Positions 11,661-22,295 of a stretch of DNA of 64,000 nucleotides are shown one piece after another. Made by a program: the position numbers and the translations under genes. Under the pieces are notes generated by a model. That model did not search any database. It saw nothing but the letters and a program-made list of their open reading frames with translations, and was not told the origin of the DNA. The stretch lies in NCBI GenBank assembly GCA_012861695.1, contig JAAOOA010000051.1, positions 813,501-877,500 on the forward strand, given 5' to 3'. Positions within the stretch are counted from its first letter, which is position 1. The number at the start of each line of letters is the position of its first letter. This DNA is from Trematomus loennbergii. Lineage: Eukaryota > Chordata > Actinopteri > Perciformes > Nototheniidae.

Positions 11661-12370
11661 TAGGGATGTCCCGATCACCTTTTTTTGCTCCCGATCCGAT
11701 TCCGATCATTTGATTTTGACAATCTGCCGATACCGATTTTTCCCGATCCGATCTTTATGCAATGCATTAAGAGAAAAAAAAGGAAAAAAGCATTCAAGTT
11801 GTCCCTTAAACCTCACGTTCGCCACCACAGATAACGGCTGGTCATCCAACGCGATGAATTCAGCTATCTTTTGGCCTTTTCACTGTTCTGGGGCAGTTTC
11901 TCTTTCCTTTTTAAAAGTCTCTGAAAGTGTTGGTTGTTTCAGTGCCGTTACCTGAGTGGTCGCTGTGTACTCGTTGTGTTGTTGTTGGTGTTTGTTTCTC
12001 AGGTGGCGTATTAGATTGGTCGTGTTGAACGTAGCTCTGTTCTTTCCACCACGCGGAACCTCCGCCTTGCAAACATTGCATCTGGCTGTTACACTGCCTT
12101 TGCTTTCAATTTTATAATACTTCCAAACTCCTGACATTTTCTCTGTCCCGACTCCCGAGTCACCAGCTGAACGTAGCCTCTTGTTAGCTTACTGCTACTA
12201 TTAGAGACTGCGCCCTGCCCACTCTGTTGCCAGATTTGAGAGAAATAAGCAACCAGGTCTATGAAAACAAGCCCAAAAGAAGCAACACATACATGATGTT
12301 GTGTCATTTTAAACCAAAACTAAGGCCTCAGGATGATCCCCGATCACGTGATCGGATCGGGACATCTCTA
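11661..12370 (-). mobile_element. hAT element with BED zinc finger, 8-bp TSD
   Basis: Ends TAGGGATGTCCCGATC at 11661 and GATCGGGACATCTCTA at 12370 are inverted repeats with one mismatch. Both flanks carry GTTGTGAT (11653-11660 and 12371-12378), an 8-bp TSD. Inside, 12137-11880 on the - strand encodes a BED zinc finger: SGVWKYYKIES, CNVCKAEVPRGG, NTTNLIRHLRNKH. The catalytic and dimerisation domains are absent, so this is a 710-bp internal-deletion derivative. It splits the RT region of the LINE. Confidence 0.9.
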
Positions 12371-13221
12371 GTTGTGATCTATGGTGTCACATGCTTTCTG
12401 TAGCTCTATCAATATTCCCACTGCTTGTTTTTTATTGTCCAAGCAGTTTGCTATTTCCTCACTTAATCCCATTAGTGCCGTACATGTTGATCTGTCTTTC
12501 CTGAATCCATATCGACTGTCGTCCAACAGCTGATGTGTTTCCATGAAACTGTCAAGTCTTTTTGTAAAACCCTTTTCAAGGATGAAAGTGGGAGAGCAAA
12601 GAAACATGTGATGTGTGTCATGGTGTTTATCCCCAGTTTGATATCATGGTATAACTTTAGCTATTTTCATTTCATTAGGGAATGTACCAGATTGAAAAAA
12701 CAAGTTACAAAGATGTGTTCATGGTTCTGCAATTTCTTCAATAATGTTTTTGACTCTAATCATATCAATATGATTCCAATCGCTCGAGGACATTTCCGTA
12801 CAGTGTCTATGATTTCTCTTTCTTCGACTGCTCTGAGGAACAAAGAGCTATTGTTTTCATTCCAGAGGTCTGTATCTTCCCCTTTAGCTGTTTCTACACT
12901 TTTCATTCTTTCTGCCAGATCTGGCCCCACATTTACAAAGAATTGGTTCAAACCATGAACCACATCTTCTGTGTTATTGATAACATTATCTTTGTCAACA
13001 AGAAACTCAGGGTAACCTGTACTCTTTGCTCCGTTTCTAACGATACTATTTAATACCTTCCATCAACCTTTCATTCTGAGTACTCTCTAGTATTTTATTA
13101 TAGTATTCTTTCTTACATATTCTCATAATATTGGTTCATTTATTCTTATATCTTTTATATTTATTTTCTGCTTCTGAACTTCTATATTTGATGAGTTGTC
13201 TATAAAGTGTATTTTTCTTTT

Positions 13222-14205
13222 TGCAGGCATTGTTTAGGCCATCAGTGATCCATGCACTGTGACTTTGTTTGTGTCTCTCTCTGCATTGTTTAGGCCATCA
13301 GTGATCCATGCACTGTGACTTTGTTTGTGTCTCTCTGCATTGTTTGGCCATCAGTGATCCATGCACGGTGACTTTGTTTGTGTCTCTCTGCATTGTTTTG
13401 GCCATCAGTGATCCATGCACTGTGACTTTGTGTCTCTCTGCATTGTTTAGGCCATCAGTGATCCATGCACTGTGACTTTGTTTGTGTCTCTCTGCATTGT
13501 TTAGGCCATCAGTGATCCATGCACAGTGACTTTGTTTGTCTCTCTCTGCATTGTTTAGGCCATCAGTGATCCATGCACTGTGACTTTGTTTGTGTCTCTC
13601 TGCATTGTTTAGGCCATCAGTGATCCATGCACTGTGACTTTGTTTGTGTCTCTCTGCATTGTTTAGGCCATCAGTGATCCATGCACGGTGACTTTGTGTC
13701 TCTCTGCATTGTTTAGGCCATCAGTGATCCATGCACGTGACTGTTTGTGTCTCTCTCTGCATTGTTTTGGCCATCAGTGATCCATGCACTGTGACTTTGT
13801 GTCTCTCTCTGCATTGTTTAGGCCATCAGTGATCCATGCACTGTGACTTTGTTTGTGTCTCTCTGCATTGTTTAGGCCATCAGTGATCCATGCACAGTGA
13901 CTTTGTTTGTGTCTCTCTCTGCATTGTTTAGGCCATCAGTGATCCATGCACTGTGACTTTGTTTGTGTCTCTCTGCATTGTTTAGGCCATCAGTGATCCA
14001 TGCACTGTGACTTTGTTTGTGTCTCTGCATTGTTTAGGCCATCAGTGATCCATGCACTGTGACTTTGTTTGTGTCTCTCTCTGCATTGTTTAGGCCATCA
14101 GTGATCCATGCACTGTGACTTTGTTTGTGTCTCTCTCTGCATTGTTTAGGCCATCAGTGATCCATGCACTGTGACTTTGTTTGTGTCTCTCTCTGCATTG
14201 TTTCA
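13222..14205. repeat. 53-bp minisatellite, about 18 copies, from LINE coding sequence
   Basis: About 18 units of roughly 50-57 bp, each with GGCCATCAGTGATCCATGCA and a TTTGTTTGTGTCTCTC-like spacer. On the - strand the first unit reads AWITDGLNNA, the conserved LINE motif just before KKKNTLYRQ, so the array is an expansion of a segment of the LINE ORF. Units vary by CT dinucleotide number and by loss of TTTG. Confidence 0.9.
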
Positions 14206-15815
14206 CAGGACACTTTTTGTCATAAAGTCATTTCAAAATGTTTAGAAATTCATCATATGCCTTGTCCATATCGTCTCTCTATACTACCTCCAATTGTGAT
14301 TTAGTAAGTCATTCTTAAATGCATTTATGTTTTCTTCAGTTCTCAATCTTTTGTATTTGAAATGGCTGGCGACTTTAGGTTTCTTATAACTGCAGTGATA
14401 GACAATAAGAACAGGTGAATGATCACTGATGTCACTATATAGTAGTCCCTACTGTATTGTTCTCCATAATGTTTGTGAATATGTTGTCTATTCATGTAGC
14501 AGAGTGAGAAGTGATTCTACTAGGTCTGGTGGTTTTAGGATACAAACCCATACTGTACAATGCATTGATGAAGTCTTCTGTCATTTGATGCTTTTTTGGA
14601 TTCAACAGGTCAATATTGTAATCCCCACAGATAAACATCATGTTTTGTAATGATTTAGCAAACATGTTTCTATCCTATCTGTAAATGTGTCAATACAGGT
14701 TCCAGGAGCTCTGTATAGCTCACAATAACATGTTTAGACCTTTCCATGCACATGTCTACTGTAACACATTCAAACAAATCGTCAACAGCTGTTGTCATGC
14801 TCTCCACCACCTTCTAGTTCATTCCTTTATCCACATAGATTGCCCCTCCACTCTTATTCCTCTGTTTGTATAATTCAGTTCATAGCCATCCATCTCAAAG
14901 TCCACACCTTCCTCAGCAATGATCCAGGTCTCTGATATTGCTATGATGTTGAATGGGTTCTTAAACTGACTTAGATATTCTTTAATGTTGAGGAAGTTGG
15001 CATATAGGCTTCTGCTATTGAAGTGGATCATTGATATGTTCTCTTCTGATTCACACGTTACATTGAATTGCTCTTCTGTGAAATAGTTGCAGCTGTTGTT
15101 GATATTGTTCAGTAAGTTGTTTTCCGGATCAATATCCTGACTGACCAAGACAACGTGCACATATGAAGCTGATTCAACAAAACTAAAGGACATCCCTTCT
15201 TTGCCACTTCCTCGGCTAGCTTGAGCCCTCAGTTTACCGGGTCGCTCATTAAAGCACTTCATGACTGACAACGTGGCGAATATAATGTAGTCAAACTCAT
15301 CCATTTTTACAGATTCGCAGATTTTGATGCTTTGCCTCCGAGTCAGCTGGGATAGATCGCCGAGATGCCGACTGGCAGAGACACTGGCTGCGAAAACAAA
15401 CAAAACCGAACCAACCTCCCCAAGTTTAACGAAACAAAAAACAGACAAACAAACAACTAAGTGAAACAATTAATAAGCACAAAAATAACCTACGTCAAAT
15501 GAACGCATATTAAAGAGTCCGGATCGTCCCTCTGGGAATCTAAAATGTCAAACAGAATCTCATCTCAACATATTTAGCAGTTGGTGAGATATCTCAGTCA
15601 GAACCAAATCATAAACTGACCATCATTATCCTCCCTAGAGCCAGGAAACCAGTGGTTCTGATGTTTGGACTGAATGGCTGTTTCCATGTAATAAGACTTC
15701 AAGGTTAACTCACTGCTGTGAACATAATCAAGGGAAATGAGACGTCCTTCATGATGGAAGACCAGAGATGAAGGAGATGAATTAGAAAAATAGGAGGAAG
15801 TCAGTCTGTCCATAC

Positions 15816-15989
15816 CTGAGAGTGTCCAGTCTCCAGAGTGGATCCTCCCGTCCAGCAGACAGCAGCTTCTCTCCTGAGTCTCCTGGATGATTGTAGCTCA
15901 GGTCCAGCTCTCTCAGATGGGAGGGGTTGGATCTCAGAGCTGAAGCCAGAGAAACACAGCCTTCCTCTGTGACCAGACAGCCTGACAGA
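15816..15989 (-). pseudogene. LRR exon 3 of the NLR pseudogene
   Basis: 174 bp, 58 codons, open, with canonical splice sites. Contains LSGCLVTEEGCVSLASAL and SHLRELDLSYNHPGDSG, the ribonuclease-inhibitor-type LRR pair that each exon of this gene group encodes. It diverges more from the other two exons than they do from each other. Confidence 0.85.
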
Positions 15990-16122
15990 CTGGAACCAGG
16001 GAATACAGTAAACTCAGTGCTTTAAAAACACATGCAGGAAATCATACAGAGGTGGACCATCTTCATCAACATGAAAAGATGAAAAAATTGAACTGCTTGA
16101 AAATAAAAAGCTGAACTCTGAC

Positions 16123-16296
16123 CTGAGAGTCTCCAGTTCACAGTGTGGACTCTCCAGTCCAGCAGACAGCAGCTTCACTCCTGAATCCTTCAGGTCGTTG
16201 TTACTCAGGTCCAGATCTCTCAGACTAGAGGACTGGGAGCTGAGGACTGAGGACAGAGCTTCACAGCTTCTCTCCGACAGGTTACAGCCAGTTAAC
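16123..16296 (-). pseudogene. LRR exon 2 of the NLR pseudogene
   Basis: 174 bp, fully open, bounded by AG and GT. Encodes [34 protein letters not shown] and [17 protein letters not shown]. It is nearly identical to the exon at 16657-16829, so one is a recent tandem duplicate of the other. Confidence 0.88.
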
Positions 16297-16656
16297 CTTG
16301 AAAGAAATAATAAATATGACAACATTCCTTTAATATTAAATGTGATTGAGCGCAAGGTTTCAACATACAATCTTTTCTAGTTCCTTTGTCAAATTATACC
16401 ATCTGTTTGTCTGTGCATGTTTGTGTTGTCAATCAGTCAGATACATTGAGATGTAGATAAGTGACGCCATCTGTCTTCAAATATAATCAGATTGTTATCA
16501 TGGTTTTGTGGTTTATTGTTTTGAAGAAGAAAAATAAACAAAAAACCGAAGGAGAATCGAAATGTATTATTATTCTAATTTGATAAAACTGGAAAAGAGT
16601 CGATAGAAATGGCTGAACAAAACCACTGACTGTTAACATATCAGCTGAACTCTGAC

Positions 16657-16829
16657 CTGAGAGTCTCCAGTTCACAGTGTGGACCTCCAGTCCAGCAGAC
16701 AGCAGCTTCACTCCTGAATCCTTCAGGTCGTTGTTACTCAGGTCCAGATCTCTCAGACTAGAGGACTGGGAGCTGAGGACTGAGGACAGAGCTTCACAGC
16801 TTCTCTCTGACAGGTTGCAGCCAGTCAGC
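16657..16829 (-). pseudogene. LRR exon 1 of the NLR pseudogene, 1-bp deletion
   Basis: 173 bp instead of 174. A single base is missing around 16683-16685, where this copy reads GGACCTCC and exon 2 reads GGACTCTCC, so the frame fails at LLSAGLE. The rest ([33 protein letters not shown]) matches exon 2. Confidence 0.88.
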
Positions 16830-16915
16830 CTGGGGAAAGATCAGCAGTGAACACAAAGAGTTTTGTTCTCATATCTCAAACTGTTCCTAGTTAATGTAGA
16901 TTTATCTCCACTTAC

Positions 16916-18639
16916 AGAGCTTTCCTGGAGGCTTTGACCACTGGCAGCAGCCTCAGAAGAGCCTCCTCTGAAGCAGAGTATTTCTTCAGGTCAAACACGT
17001 CCAGATCTTCTTCTGATGACAGTAAGATGAAGACCAGAGCTGACCACTGAGCAGGAGACAGTTATCTGTGGAGAGACCTGAACTCAGGACTGGATCTCCT
17101 CCACTAGAGAACGATCATTCAGTTCATTCAGACAGTGGAACAGGTTGATGCTTTTCTCCGGAGACGGGTCTTTCTTATTTTTCTTGATGTATTCACTGTT
17201 TCTGGTTGTCTGTGAGCCACTTACTGCCTGTGTCAGCAGGTCGTGTAATAAGTCTGATTGGTCTCAGTGAAAGACCCAGGAGGAAGCGGAGGAACAAGTC
17301 CAGGTGTCCGTTTGGACTCTGTAAGGCCTTGTGCACAGCACTCTGGTAGAGATGTTTAGGTTTTTGTCTGAAGACTTTAGACCACCAGGGGGCCATCAGG
17401 TTGACTCCAGAGTTGATGAAGGTCAGATGGACATGAAGAGCAGCCAGAAACTCCTGAACGCTCAGATGGACGAAGCAGAACACTGTGTTCTTGTACGTTC
17501 CTCTCACCTCTTAAAGACCTGTGTGAACACTCCTGAGTACACTGAGGCTGCTCTGATATCGATGCCACACTCTCTCAGGTCGGACTCATAGAAGATCAGG
17601 TTGCCTTTCTGCAGCTGCTCAAAAGCCAGTTTTCCCAGAGACTCCATCATCATCTTCCTGCTCTCTGGACTCCAGTGTGGATCTGTCTCAGCTCCTCCAT
17701 CATACTTGACGTTCACTTTGGACTGAACCACCAGGAAGTGGATGTACATCTCAGTCAGGGTCTTGGGCAGCTCTCCTCCCTCAGTTTTCAACATGTCCTC
17801 CAGAACTGAAGCAGAGATCCAGCAGAAGACTGGGATGTGGCACATGATGTGGAGGCTTCGTGAGGTCTTGATGTGGGAGATGATGGTGCCGGCCTGCTCC
17901 TGATCTCTGAATCTCTTCCTGAAGTACTCCTCCTTCTGTGGGTCAGTGAACCCTCGGACCTCTGTCACCATGTCCACAAACTCAGTGATCTGATTGGCTG
18001 CTGCAGGTCGTGTGGTTATCCAGAGGCGAGCAGAGGGAAGCAGCTTCCCCCTGATGAGGTTTGTCAGCAGCCGATCCACTGAGGTGGACTCTGTGACATC
18101 AGTCAGGATTCAGTGTTGTGGAAGTCCAGAGGAAGTCGACACTCATCCAGACCGTCAAAGATGAACACAACCGGGAACTGATCAAACTGCAGATTCCTGC
18201 GTCTCTGGTTTCAGAGAAGAAGTGATGAACAAGTTCCACCAAGCTGTACTTTTCTCACTCACCACATTCAGCTCTCTGAAGGTGAATGGAAATATGAACT
18301 GGATGTCCTGGTTGGCTTTGCCTTCAGCCCAGTCCAGAGTGAACTTCTGTGTTAAGACTGTTTTCCCAATGCCAGCCACCCTTTGTCATCACTGCTCTGA
18401 TTGGTTTACCTCTTTCAGTTGAGCCTTTAAAGAGGTCTTCTTGTCTGATGGTGTTTCTGATCTGTCTGGTTTACTGGATGCTTGTTCGATCTGTCTGATC
18501 TCATGTTCCTTGTTGACCTCTGTGGTGTGTCCCCTGGTGATGTAGATCTCCGTGTAGATTTTATGTAGGGATTCAGATTTTTCCATAAATTGATATTTTC
18601 ATATGTTTCCTTCAGGTTTGATTTGAGTTCACCTTGGCA
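16916..18639 (-). pseudogene. FISNA-NACHT exon of the NLR pseudogene
   Basis: The exon starts after CTAAG at 18640 with CQGELKSNLKETYENIN (FISNA). It continues with LHKIYTEIYITRG and EVNKEHEIRQIE, then RQEDLFKGSTERGKPIR in another frame. Walker A ([19 protein letters not shown]) is near 18375-18320 and Walker B (VVFIFDGLDECRLPLDFHN) near 18165-18110. Next come [19 protein letters not shown] and [16 protein letters not shown], then [20 protein letters not shown]. The winged-helix part has [16 protein letters not shown] and FCFVHLSVQEFLAALHVHL. The exon closes with SSEEDLDVFDLKKYSASEE and a GTAAG donor at 16915. At least six frame breaks occur, including two missing bases just before the P-loop glycines (near 18378), one between Walker B and the next block (near 18105), and one near 17510. 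Length 1724 bp, about the usual size for this exon class. Confidence 0.87.
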
Positions 18640-18699
18640 CTTAGTGAGAATATCTGAATGAATAAGAAAGACATTTACATGAAAGACACATCAAAATAT

Positions 18700-19409
18700 T
18701 TCCTTCTAATTGGACCCATTTCTGACAAAATAGCAGGTTATTTTCCTTATATCAAGTCACTGGATATGTTGCATATTATCTGTACATTGTCCAGTATAAG
18801 TTCCACCCCACAGAGAACCATCTGTTTTCCCACAGAGAACCATGGCCCTAAACCTGACTGACTCTTATTCCTGCTGCTACCAGCAGATCCCAACACCCAC
18901 TGAGGGTGTGGACACAGCTCTCTCTCCAGTTATACAGGAAGTGGATGGCTCTTACTGTGTTGCAGTATACTCCTGCAGTAGCCTACCATCTACAAGACAC
19001 CCTGGGGGGTCCCAGTAATAACCCGTCCCTTCCTCACCAAGTCATGTAGGACGGCAAATGATACCCCCTTCCACCTGTAGGCGGCTGGGCCATTAGTAAT
19101 GACTAGGACAGTCCCATTCAACATCCTGAGACTGAGTCAGCAGCTAACCTACACTGTGGAAAACAGCCGGGGTTTATCCATGACTCCCCTCCTGAGATAT
19201 CTGACAGTTCGGCAGGACAAACCTCATTCCAAACAGAAATGGCCGTTTCCTGGGAAAACGTAGCACTCAAGGACTCACTGCCATTTCAGAGCACACTGAT
19301 GACTTTCTGGTCATTCCTCTGATCCATCCCCTCCCCAACACTGGCTTTTAGCATGACCCACTTGTATTACATATCTCCAATGTCCCACCAGGATAAACTC
19401 GTTAATATA
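18700..19409 (+). other. Unassigned intronic segment with coding-like stretches
   Basis: Between the FISNA-NACHT exon and the tRNA-like sequence. Short + strand frames give protein-like strings with stops and frame changes between them (for example TDSYSCCYQQIPTPTEGVD near 18860, LSQQLTYTVENSRGLSMTP near 19130). I do not recognise them. They may be a very old element or chance. No splice sites tie them to the NLR gene. Confidence 0.25.
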
Positions 19410-19472
19410 GCATTGGTGGTTCAGTGGTAGAATTCTCACCTGGATGCCCGGGTTAGATTCCCAGCCAATGCA
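19410..19472 (+). pseudogene. tRNA-Gly-like sequence lacking the anticodon arm
   Basis: The start GCATTGGTGGTTCAGTGGTA and the end CCAGCCAATGCA match the two halves of a vertebrate tRNA-Gly(GCC) gene, with A box (TGGTTCAGTGG) and B box (GGGTTAGATTC, one change from consensus). Only 63 nt remain: about 8-10 nt of the anticodon stem-loop are missing, and the acceptor ends still pair. It directly abuts the SINE that follows. Confidence 0.7.
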
Positions 19473-19775
19473 GCAGAGTGTTTAAGTGGCGCAGTCTGCA
19501 GGAATTTGTGTTGGGAACCGAAGGGTCGCCGGTTGGAGTCCCGATCGGACCAAAATAATACGGAGTGTAGACTGGTTCCTGGAGAGGTGCCAGTTCACCT
19601 CCTGCCCTTGAGCAAGGCACAGAACCCCCAACTGCTCCCTGGCGCTGGACAGACTGGCCGCCTGTTTTGCTCAGGCCTCTCTCACCTGTCCTGTGCATGT
19701 GTGTGTATTGTACTGTCTGTTACCACAACCGAGTGAATTTCCCCTTTGGGATGAAATAAAGCGTCTTCTCCTTCT
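19473..19775 (+). mobile_element. tRNA-derived SINE
   Basis: Contains an A-box-like AGTGGCGCAGTCTGC, a B-box-like CGGTTGGAGTCCCGA, then a unique body (CCTTGAGCAAGGCACAGAACC) and the end GAATTTCCCCTTTGGGATGA followed by ATAAAG. This layout is common in fish SINEs. It lies in the intron between the PYD and FISNA exons. Confidence 0.68.
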
Positions 19776-20205
19776 TAATAACATCGGCTGCTAATCATAA
19801 TGACGTTGGATAGTGTCAGTGCGGTCGGACTCTCAAAGCACAGCAGTTATTTTCCTAAGTCCTGATGAATCTTCCTATCATTAACCCCAAGATGTTTCAC
19901 AGAGGTTAAGGAATTGTGGTTAGGAAGAGAGAAAGGCGATATATTTTGGACAATTTTACCGAAACCCAAACTTCCTAATCCAGGAAAGGTAATTGGCTTC
20001 CTAAAATGCTGATCTATAAAGGTTTTACAACCCCTCACCTGGAACCAACAGGGTGACCCTGCCAGAAACTAGTGACCCTGACCTCTCTGCTTTCAGGGGT
20101 ACCTCAATCCCGACACCATGTGGAGGTGATGGTTCTCTGAGGGGTATATCAGGAGTGAAAAATAAAAAAAGTTATATTTTGGTAAACTCTTTTTTAAAGA
20201 CCTAC

Positions 20206-20475
20206 CTTCAGGGTCTGATGGGAATTTTGATAATTCCTCTTCTAGATCATTCCTCGGGATCATCTTCAAAACTTCTCTGGTCACTTTAATGGTGTGTATG
20301 CCGTAGTACGGAAGCATCAGATCCACTGTGTCCATCTGGTCTGCTGCTTTCTGTAGTCGACTCTTTGGGATTCCTGGGAATTTTAGGACCTCCTCCAGGC
20401 ACCACTTGAATTTTTTTAAGTCCTTTTCCTCCAAATCTTCTAAAGTTTTAATAGGACTTCTCTAGGTGTCTCCAT
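20206..20475 (-). pseudogene. Pyrin-domain exon of the NLR pseudogene
   Basis: ATG at 20475 gives METPREVLLK, then a stop. Loss of one A in the following A run, near 20445, puts the real frame (LEDLEEKDLKKFKWCLEEV) out of register. The remaining PYD reads through FPGIPKSRLQKAADQMDTVD and PRNDLEEELSKF to a GTAGG donor at 20205. PYDs bind other PYDs such as ASC. This is the first exon of the locus on the - strand. Confidence 0.82.
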
Positions 20476-20559
20476 CTTTTCTCCCTGCAGAGCAAAGGTA
20501 CCAAGAAAGAAAATCTTTATCTTACAGAACAATATGTTTTGTATTGTATTTTTGTACTT

Positions 20560-20780
20560 TTGAAAACCATAACAGGCCTAAAAACGCATCTTTTTAGAAT
20601 AGCCTTTAACTAGATTTTTAAAACCCCCACATTTTGCCATGTCACTGCTTTATTCTGTTGTCTTAATTGTTTTGATTGTTTTTGTTTTACCCTTTTTACT
20701 CTGTAGCACTTTGAGTTTTGTTTACGCAAATGAAAAGTGCACTTATAAATAAAATTGATATTATTATTATTATTAACAGG
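20560..20780 (+). mobile_element. 3' end of an L2-type LINE with TATT tail
   Basis: Contains the L2-like 3' UTR string CTGTAGCACTTTGAG, an AAAGTGC...TATAAATAAA motif and a terminal TATTATTATTATTA microsatellite. Only the terminal part is present. Confidence 0.55.
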
Positions 20781-21245
20781 CCTTCAGGATCCAAAGAACA
20801 TCTGCCATGTGACTTTGGATGGCTTCAATTCAGATGTCGAGTTAGTAAATGCCCTAATCGGTTCTAAACTTGTTTTAATACCTTAGACTTCAAGAAAGAC
20901 ATTCAGGAAGTCAATCCTAAACTTGAAGACAGTCAGCAGAGTCAATTCTGTCTTTTTCTTTAATGTCTTGGTTTGGTAACCTGACTTTAAAGAGCAGAAA
21001 CTGTCTCAGTCAGATCATAAAGTGGTCTAGCAGACTGACTGGTGAGTCACAGCTAAACCTGGAGCCCCTGCTCATCAGACAGTTACAGAGGTCTAACTCC
21101 ATGTTTAATGAAGACTCCCACCCCTGCAACCTGAACTTCAGCTTCTTCCTTCGGGCCGGAGGTTAATCTTCCTAAAGTGTAGAACCAAGAGGTTTAAAAA
21201 CAGCTTTGTCTGTGCTAGTGGTTTTCAATGTGTCTGTGTTGTTTG
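20781..21245 (+). mobile_element. C-terminal fragment of a fish LINE RT ORF
   Basis: Reads SWFGNLTLKSRNCLSQIIKW, LTGESQLNLEPLLIRQLQRS, then after a frame change the FFLRAGG/LPSGRR-type end with CRTKRFKNSFV. This C-terminal block is typical of Rex/RTE-like LINE proteins in fish genomes. 5' truncated. Confidence 0.6.
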
Positions 21246-21429
21246 AAGCATGTGTCACGATGGATACCTTTTATTTTTTCTGCAAACCAAGTCTACCCAC
21301 TGGTACAAAGAAATAACCTGGACCTGAACTGGACAGATTGGATATTGTGACAGTGGGATACAGTTAGGGCTGATGGTAGAGAGAGACTCACACACCTGGT
21401 TCTGGTCTCCGGCAGTAAGCTGGTTACTG

Positions 21430-21605
21430 GACACAGGTTCAGGACCAGGTTCCGGTTCAGGACCAGGTTCAGGACCAGGTTCGGTTCAGGACCAGGTTCA
21501 AGTTCAGGACCAGGTTCAGGACCAGGTTTCCAGTTCAGATCCAGGTCCATGTCCTTCTTCAGATCCCTGTCCAGGTCCAGGTCCAGGTCCAGCAGAATGT
21601 GTTGT
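21430..21605. repeat. GGTTCAGGACCA minisatellite
   Basis: Imperfect repeats of a 12-18 bp unit built on GGTTCAGGACCAGG, later passing into CAGGTCCAGGTCC. It creates long open frames on both strands (GSGPG-rich and DLDLDL-rich) that should not be called genes. Confidence 0.8.
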
Positions 21606-22295
21606 TTGCTCTTGGCTGGAACACAACACACATAACTTTGAGTGAATAATGAGTGCTGAGCTTGACATAGACCAGAGTCAGCTAACGTCTGCCCTCTCTT
21701 CTTCCCTATCCAGGCCCCATGCTGCACTCTCACTTGAAGAGCATGTGCACCGGTATAATAACACCCTGCATGAGTGCCTAGACAGGCTGGCACCTGAAAT
21801 AAGCCGAGTGGTGTCTTTCCATCGCTCTGCCCCATGGTACACTGACCAGCTCAGAGCGCAAAAATCAGAGGGTCGGAAGATTGAGCGCAGATATAGGAAA
21901 ACTGGCCTAACTGTCCACCTGCTCTCTTTTAGAGATCACCAGAAGGCCTATTCCTCGGCATTGAGAGCAACCAGGTCAGCCTACTACTCCAATCTGATTG
22001 AGACAAATCGTAACAAACCCAAGCACCTATTCTCCACAATGCATCGGTTGCTCAAGCCTAGTGATCCCTCATCAACCACTCCTACAACTGATGACTGCAA
22101 CCGCTTTATGGAACTTTAAAAAACAAAAATTGAAAACATCAGGCTTAACATCGCCAAAGCCTCCTCAAACCAACCTGTCTCTCCCCAACATCCTGTACTT
22201 GCTCCACCAAATGCACCAACCCTAAACTGCTTCACGGAGGTCTCGCAAGCTGAGCTTTCAAAAATCATCTCAGCAATGACCTCATCTAGCTGCAC

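Larger units (their letters stand above)
10590..15500 (-). mobile_element. APE-type LINE (CR1/L2/Rex1-like) in NLR intron
   Basis: On the - strand in order: N-terminal region 15469-14819 with an AP-endonuclease start (MIHFNSRSLYANFLNIKEYL, FNIIAISETWI). A W-I-T-D-G-L motif region with KKKNTLYRQ near 13235-13170. NQFFVNVGPDLAERMKS near 12950. RT blocks at 12607-12368 (YGFRKDRSTCTALM, QKACDTIDHN). FADDTNMF near 11440. LGPQLFIIYINHICR near 11520. A C-terminal block KTNLQPLCTLQKRAIRVIN near 10770-10710. It is broken by the hAT-BED element at 11661-12370 and distorted by two tandem arrays that grew inside its own coding sequence. It lies in the same orientation as the NLR gene. Confidence 0.75.
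9365..20475 (-). pseudogene. NLRC3-like gene (PYD-FISNA-NACHT-LRR-B30.2), broken
   Basis: Seen from its 5' end on the - strand: PYD exon 20475-20206, FISNA-NACHT exon 18639-16916, LRR exons 16829-16657, 16296-16123 and 15989-15816, and a PRY/SPRY (B30.2) exon 9933-9365, with a possible linker exon near 10060-9980. This domain order is the large fish-specific NLR group, cytosolic sensors thought to assemble inflammasome-like complexes through the PYD. The copy has frameshifts in the PYD, at least six in the FISNA-NACHT exon, one in the first LRR exon and about three in the B30.2 exon, so it should not give a full receptor. The last intron (about 5.7 kb) was enlarged by a LINE, a hAT-BED element and two minisatellites. 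Splice sites around the LRR exons remain canonical. The exon between PYD and FISNA that many relatives have was not found. Confidence 0.85.

Noticed and set aside
14429..14873. + strand frames of 62-73 codons
   Set aside because: Antisense to the - strand LINE between its N-terminal part and the minisatellite.
16198..16380. + strand frame over the LRR exon
   Set aside because: Antisense shadow of an LRR exon that has proper splice sites on the - strand.
21293..21835. Frame of 180 codons with Asp-Leu and Gly-Pro repeats
   Set aside because: Generated by the GGTTCAGGACCA minisatellite and covered by non-coding sequence on both sides.
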